The notes under the pieces are model-generated. The model saw only the letters and a list, made by a program, of their open reading frames with translations, ran no database searches and was not told where the DNA came from. Made by a program: the position numbers and the translations under genes. A DNA stretch of 64,000 nt from Bacillota bacterium. GTDB taxonomy: Bacteria; Bacillota; Clostridia; Lachnospirales; Lachnospiraceae. The stretch covers positions 51,571 to 115,570 of the forward strand of contig JAEWAK010000051.1 of assembly GCA_023391695.1 (NCBI GenBank). The letters are read 5' to 3'. This document shows, in pieces, positions 59,856 to 64,000 of the stretch (the stretch's first letter is position 1; each line of letters begins with the position of its first letter).

Positions 59856-61565
59856 ATGAGAAAAATTATTACGATCCTGCTTGTTTGTTGCATGATACTA
59901 GGATCCCTTACCGCCTGCAGTAAAGCAAAAGAAACAGACGGCAGCGGGAATCAGCAAACGACTGCAGGCGGCAATGCTGCAATTGAAGGCAGCACGGCAG
60001 ACAGTACGGAAAATGCGGAAATTGTGGACGGCAAATTTGTGAAAACAAGACAAATTACGGTCGAAGTATATGACCGCGCCAACGACGGCGGTTCCAAACC
60101 GGAAGATAACTACTACACAAATTATATTAAAGAAGGTATGCTTCGGGATCATAACATTGAGGTTACCTTTGTACCGGTTCCCCGCTGGACAGAGGTTGAG
60201 CAGCTTAACAATCTCCTTGCGGCCGATAATGCGCCGGATATCTGTGTCACCTATGACTATCCGACGATCCAGACCTATTCGGATATGGGCGGAGTGACGG
60301 ATATCAGCTCCTTGGTTGAAGATAACAAAGACCTGCTGCCTAATTTATGGGAGCTGCTGGGTGAAACAAATATTTACTGGGATAAAGATCCGGATACCGG
60401 TTCCATATGGGCTCTTGAAGCGAAACTGCTGGTCAATAACCGTATTAACACTTTTGTACGTGAGGATTGGCTGAAAAAGCTGAACTTGGCTGAACCTGCA
60501 ACCCTTGAAGAATTCGAAGCCATGTTAGTGGCTTTCAGGGACAATGCTTCGACCCTTCTTGGTGCTGATGCGGATAAGATGGTTCCTTTCTCCATCAGTT
60601 ATGATGTAGGCTGGCGTGCGGATGACCTGATATCCAGTTATCTGCCGAATGCTATTACGGATAAGGATTATTATATTAATGGTTTTGACGACAGAAAACT
60701 GCTTATGCCCGGTACGAAGGACGGTATAAGAACGCTTAATAAGTGGTACAACGAAGGACTGGTGTGGAAAGATTTTGCGCTTTATCCCGCCGGTGATACG
60801 ACGGAAGACAACATGTTAAAAGCCGGTTATGTAGGCGCGTTCATCCACAATTGGGATTATCCCTACCGTAATGGTGATGACAGCATCCAGAGCAATCTGC
60901 AGAGACTGATAGCTCCGGATGCCGGGTTTATCGCAATCAGCAGTTTCAAAAACGATGCCGGTTTATATAAGAAGTACCTTGCCGGTCCCATTGACCGTAA
61001 AATATTTTTTCCTGCCACCAATGACGAACCGGTTGCTTCTCTTATGTATCTTGACTGGATCAGCAAGCCTGAAAACCGTCAATTTCTTCAGATTGGTGAT
61101 GAAGGCGTTACCCATGAGACCCAGGCAGACGGTTCGGTAAAAATGATGGTAGTAACCGGCGAAAAGATTATGAACTCCGTTAACAACATTGATTATACCA
61201 TTACATGTAATGGTCTGGATCTTGGGGATCAGGATAAGACGATTAAGTCAATCGCTCTCGGCTATGCCGGTATTGATACACGTTATATTGAAAAGGCCTA
61301 TGTGGCTGCCCAAACGGATGCACGTGTCGGTAAAAATGTAAATGTCGGTAAAATTGAAGCGGAACAGGGTATGGGAACGTCCCTTACAGATAAACGGAAT
61401 ACGTTTCTGGATCAGGCTGTCGTTGCCGCTGCGGATCAATTTGATCAGGTATTTGACGCAGGACTTAATGATTATCTCAACTCAGGCGGACAGGCGATTA
61501 TCGATGAACGTAAGGCAGCCTGGGAAAAATACTTCGGAGATTCTACCAGTCTTCCAGAACAATAA
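59856..61565 (+). CDS. Solute-binding lipoprotein, probable aldouronate receptor
   Basis: The 569-residue protein has lipobox GSLTAC (Cys21), a Ser/Gly/Thr linker and a full LplA-type binding fold; 550-570 residues is usual for binding proteins of this transporter type. I start at ATG 59856 behind AAAGGAGG, ignoring 26 upstream in-frame codons. It is the last gene before a strong terminator, so GH67 downstream is probably read from its own promoter or by read-through. Confidence 0.9.
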   Translation: MRKIITILLVCCMILGSLTACSKAKETDGSGNQQTTAGGNAAIEGSTADSTENAEIVDGKFVKTRQITVEVYDRANDGGSKPEDNYYTNYIKEGMLRDHNIEVTFVPVPRWTEVEQLNNLLAADNAPDICVTYDYPTIQTYSDMGGVTDISSLVEDNKDLLPNLWELLGETNIYWDKDPDTGSIWALEAKLLVNNRINTFVREDWLKKLNLAEPATLEEFEAMLVAFRDNASTLLGADADKMVPFSISYDVGWRADDLISSYLPNAITDKDYYINGFDDRKLLMPGTKDGIRTLNKWYNEGLVWKDFALYPAGDTTEDNMLKAGYVGAFIHNWDYPYRNGDDSIQSNLQRLIAPDAGFIAISSFKNDAGLYKKYLAGPIDRKIFFPATNDEPVASLMYLDWISKPENRQFLQIGDEGVTHETQADGSVKMMVVTGEKIMNSVNNIDYTITCNGLDLGDQDKTIKSIALGYAGIDTRYIEKAYVAAQTDARVGKNVNVGKIEAEQGMGTSLTDKRNTFLDQAVVAAADQFDQVFDAGLNDYLNSGGQAIIDERKAAWEKYFGDSTSLPEQ

Positions 61566-61576
61566 TTCCTATAAAA

Positions 61577-61610
61577 GGAGGGCTCGTGTAATTACGAGCT
61601 CCCTCTTTTT
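61577..61610 (+). terminator. Rho-independent terminator after the binding-protein gene
   Basis: GAGGGCTCGT (61579-61588) pairs with ACGAGCTCCCTC after a short GTAATT loop, followed by five T residues. It lies 12 bases after the stop codon. Confidence 0.8.
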
Positions 61611-61720
61611 AACCTTAAAGCTAAGTCCCCGCCTCCATAGGTGCGAGCCAGACTTAAAGTTACAGCGGAGGCCGGGAGCTTTGCTGTAATAGCAGCATAT
61701 CTGCGAATATCCGCTTTGAT
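61606..61720. repeat. Repeat E, long copy
   Basis: TTTTTAACCTTAAAG at one end and GCGAATATCCGCTTTGA at the other match the 44-bp copy at 1107-1150, with about 70 extra bases in between. The terminator T-tract merges into its left end. Confidence 0.45.
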
Positions 61721-61750
61721 AAAGTAAAACAGCATTAAGTAAAGATTTGG

Positions 61751-61762
61751 GTAACTATTCAG
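61751..61762 (+). repeat. Solitary IS66-like end
   Basis: GTAACTATTCAG equals the left end of the element at 33797. I found no matching right end nearby, so it may be a truncated copy or chance. Confidence 0.3.
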
Positions 61763-61875
61763 AACTTGACAGATGCTTAATTTTTGCGGACATAACTTAT
61801 ATACAAATCTTTACCAGGGGTGTTAGGTTTCATCCTGATTTTTACGTGCGCCCTGGCGCACAGATGGGAGTTATT

Positions 61876-63879
61876 ATGGAATATTCAAACTGTTGGCTGC
61901 AATATAAAAAAATTTCAGATATTAAAAAATCGGCGATCCTGTTATTTTGCAATACGGAAGGTAAAATCTCGGTAAATGCGGTCCGGGAACTGACCCTGGC
62001 ATTTCAGGCACTTTATGGACGGGAAATTATAAAAGCGAAGGATGAAAGTGATTATAGGGACGCCGGATCAGGTATATTTTTAAAACGGACGGTACCTGGA
62101 GAGATTGGCGAAGAAGGATATCATATTAAATGCCTGGAAGGGAAATGTATGATATCGTCTGTTTCCGAAACAGGTCTGTTATACGGTGTATTTGCTTTAC
62201 TGAGAAATCTTCAGCTTCAGAAGGTGACGGATTTTGATACCTGGGTCTGGACAGAAGAAAAAGTGCCGTCAAACCCCATGCGTATGTTAAATCATTGGGA
62301 TAATATGGACGGAGATATCGAACGTGGATATTCAGGTAAATCCTTTTTCTTTTTCAAAGATGATATTATAGTAAATGATCGTATCAAAGCCTATGCAAGA
62401 TTGGTATCCTCCGTTGGAATTAATTCGGTGGCAATTAATAATGTTAATGTGAAAGGTGCGGCTACGGAACTTATTTCCGGCCGATATTACGGGAAACTCG
62501 GCAGCCTGGCGGAAATATTCGGCGCTTATGGGGTGAAGCTGTTTTTAAGCATTAATTTTGCAGCGCCTGTTGAATTAGGCGGAATGGATACGGCAGACCC
62601 CTGTGACGGCCGTGTACGTACCTGGTGGGCAAAAAAAGCAGAGGAAATCTGGAGGAATGTACCGGAACTGGGTGGTTTTCTGGTAAAGGCAGATTCCGAA
62701 GGAAGACCGGGTCCATTTACATACAAGAGGACACATGCGGATGGAGCCAATATGCTGGCAGATGCTGTAAAGCCTTACGGCGGACTTGTAATATGGCGCT
62801 GTTTTGTATATAACTGCCGGCAGGATTGGAGAGATTTAAAAACAGACCGGGCAAAGGCCGGTTATGACAATTTCATGCCCCTTGACGGACAATTTTCAGA
62901 TAATGTTATCCTGCAGATAAAGAACGGACCCATGGATTTTCAGGTAAGGGAACCGGTATCTCCTTTATTTGGCGGTTTAAGTGAGACCAATATTATGCTG
63001 GAGCTGCAGATAGCCCAGGAATACACCGGGCAGCAAAGACATGTTTGTTATCTGATCCCATGGTTCAAGGAAATTTTATCTCACAATACCTGTTGTGAGC
63101 TTGAAAAAGGCACGGTTGCTGACATTGTCAGCTGCAGGACTTACGGCAATAATCATGGAGGAATTGCTGCGGTCTCCAATACGGGCAAGGATTATAACTG
63201 GACCGGGCATGAGCTTGCTGGGGCTAATTTATATGGTTTCGGAAGGCTTACCTTTGATACCGGCCTTACTGCGGAGAAAATTGCAGGGGAATGGATTCGT
63301 CAGACCTATGGTTTTCATGAAAAGGTACGGGAAAATGTGACTAAGATTTTAATGATGTCCTGGCCTGCCTATGAAAAATATACTTCACCTTTAGGCATCG
63401 GCTGGATGGTAAAGCCAAATAGCCATTACGGGCCGGAGGTTGACGGGTATGAATATGACAGGTGGGGAACCTATCACAGGGCGGATCATAAGGGGATTGG
63501 TGTGGACCGTACGGATAGCGGGACCGGTTATTGCAGCCAGTATAATGAGCCGCTCTCAGCCCTGTATGCCGACCGGAATACTTGTCCGGAAGAATTGCTG
63601 CTGTTTTTTCACCGCGTAGCGTATGATCATATCCTTTCTTCCGGCAATACCGTTCTGCAGCATATCTATGATACACATTTTGAGGGAGCGGCGGAAGCGG
63701 AAACCTTTCTCAATATGTGGGAAGAATTGCAGGGACTGATTGACGAAGATGCTTACCAAAGGGCTTTGGAAAGATTTAAGCACCAAAAGGAGCATGCGAA
63801 AGAATGGTGTGACGTAATTAATTCCTATTTTTACAGGAAGACCGGTATAGAGGATAAATATCACCGTTCTTTATACTAG
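61876..63879 (+). CDS. aguA: GH67 alpha-glucuronidase
   Basis: The 667-residue enzyme has no signal peptide and acts in the cytoplasm, removing (4-O-methyl-)glucuronic acid from the non-reducing end of imported aldouronates. Family motifs are NHWDNMDGDIERGYSGKSFF, INFAAPVELGGMDTADP, LVKADSEGRPGPFTYKRTHADGAN and the catalytic segment PLDGQFSDNVILQIKNGP-MDFQVREP, containing the conserved acidic residues (Glu359 in REP and nearby Asp). The C-terminal helical domain is complete. I start at ATG 61876 (EYSNCWLQY is the usual GH67 beginning) behind GGGAG; upstream in-frame codons fall in a repeat. The preceding transporter genes supply its substrate. Confidence 0.93.
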   Translation: MEYSNCWLQYKKISDIKKSAILLFCNTEGKISVNAVRELTLAFQALYGREIIKAKDESDYRDAGSGIFLKRTVPGEIGEEGYHIKCLEGKCMISSVSETGLLYGVFALLRNLQLQKVTDFDTWVWTEEKVPSNPMRMLNHWDNMDGDIERGYSGKSFFFFKDDIIVNDRIKAYARLVSSVGINSVAINNVNVKGAATELISGRYYGKLGSLAEIFGAYGVKLFLSINFAAPVELGGMDTADPCDGRVRTWWAKKAEEIWRNVPELGGFLVKADSEGRPGPFTYKRTHADGANMLADAVKPYGGLVIWRCFVYNCRQDWRDLKTDRAKAGYDNFMPLDGQFSDNVILQIKNGPMDFQVREPVSPLFGGLSETNIMLELQIAQEYTGQQRHVCYLIPWFKEILSHNTCCELEKGTVADIVSCRTYGNNHGGIAAVSNTGKDYNWTGHELAGANLYGFGRLTFDTGLTAEKIAGEWIRQTYGFHEKVRENVTKILMMSWPAYEKYTSPLGIGWMVKPNSHYGPEVDGYEYDRWGTYHRADHKGIGVDRTDSGTGYCSQYNEPLSALYADRNTCPEELLLFFHRVAYDHILSSGNTVLQHIYDTHFEGAAEAETFLNMWEELQGLIDEDAYQRALERFKHQKEHAKEWCDVINSYFYRKTGIEDKYHRSLY

Positions 63880-63882
63880 GGC

Positions 63883-64000
63883 GTGTCTGAAAACTCATTG
63901 CACCGTTCTGAACGCCCCACTTTGCGGAATCCTGCGTCGCAATTTTGGGAACGTAGACCCGCTACGCCCCCAAAATCGCTCCTTGTCTCCCACAAAGTGG
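63883..64000. repeat. Palindromic repeat family A, copy cut by window edge
   Basis: GCGTGTCTGAAAACTCATTG then CACCGTTCTGAAC, CCACTTTGCGGAATCCTGCG and AATTTTGGGAACG copy one arm of the 5636-5772 palindrome. The turn (CCCAAAATCG ... CACAAAGTGG) begins before the edge, so a full palindrome is expected beyond it. It starts three bases after the GH67 stop codon. Confidence 0.7.

Noticed and set aside
61751..61875. 43-codon N-terminal extension of GH67
   Set aside because: Begins in an IS66-like end, shows no homology, and the internal ATG 61876 has a good ribosome binding site and the usual family start.

Overview
The window reads as a low-GC Firmicutes chromosome, most likely a fibre-degrading Lachnospiraceae close to Anaerocolumna / Lachnoclostridium (Clostridium phytofermentans type). 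The evidence is AGGAGG-type ribosome binding sites, many YesM/YesN-type two-component systems, LplB/LplC-type sugar permeases without their own ATPases, lipoprotein sugar-binding proteins, and plant-polysaccharide hydrolases (two GH5, GH67, a GH106-like enzyme). The species call is inference. I saw no rRNA, tRNA or CRISPR array.

Layout. 1-6.4 kb is worn-down housekeeping sequence: the end of a cardiolipin synthase, a GNAT acetyltransferase, a DUF362 protein, a GH25 lysozyme killed by two stop codons, a phosphoglucomutase, several small gene remnants and palindromic repeats. 6.5-17.4 kb holds a large secreted alginate-lyase-like protein, a YesN/YesM pair and a permease-permease-binding-protein set. 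17.5-25.2 kb has a membrane-bound AraC regulator facing a second binding protein-permease-permease set followed by a DUF2264 protein. 25.4-37 kb has a third regulator pair (minus strand) facing a CUT2-type ABC transporter (ATPase, two permeases, binding protein) and a GH106-like enzyme, which together suggest rhamnose or rhamnoside use. 37.2-44.8 kb is a non-sugar interval: an ArsR-MATE operon whose promoter carries a mobile repeat, and a TetR - exported protein - giant YhgE/Pip membrane protein operon. 45.2-56.7 kb is a probable cellodextrin/beta-glucan locus: binding protein, two permeases, a second non-lipidated binding-protein paralogue on the opposite strand, a histidine kinase/response regulator pair, an intracellular GH5 and a secreted GH5 with binding modules. 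57.9-63.9 kb is a probable aldouronate (glucuronoxylan fragment) locus: two permeases, binding protein and GH67 alpha-glucuronidase.

How it works together. Secreted enzymes cut polymers, lipoprotein binding proteins capture oligomers, and permeases import them. Four CUT1 sets lack an ATPase and must borrow a shared MsmX-type one. Intracellular enzymes (GH67, GH5, GH106-like, perhaps DUF2264) finish the sugars, and phosphoglucomutase may link to central metabolism. Each locus up to 57 kb has its own membrane sensor or sensor/regulator pair.

The least expected signals are small non-coding elements. An IS66-like miniature element with near-perfect 8-bp target duplications sits between promoter and gene of the arsR-MATE operon. 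A 193-bp inverted repeat sits just after the phosphoglucomutase promoter. A recurrent palindromic repeat family is present. Phased direct repeats lie upstream of a weak promoter, and one short promoter-terminator unit could encode a small RNA. The most interesting possible new system is the non-lipidated binding-protein paralogue beside a multi-membrane-span histidine kinase at 48.6-52.8 kb.
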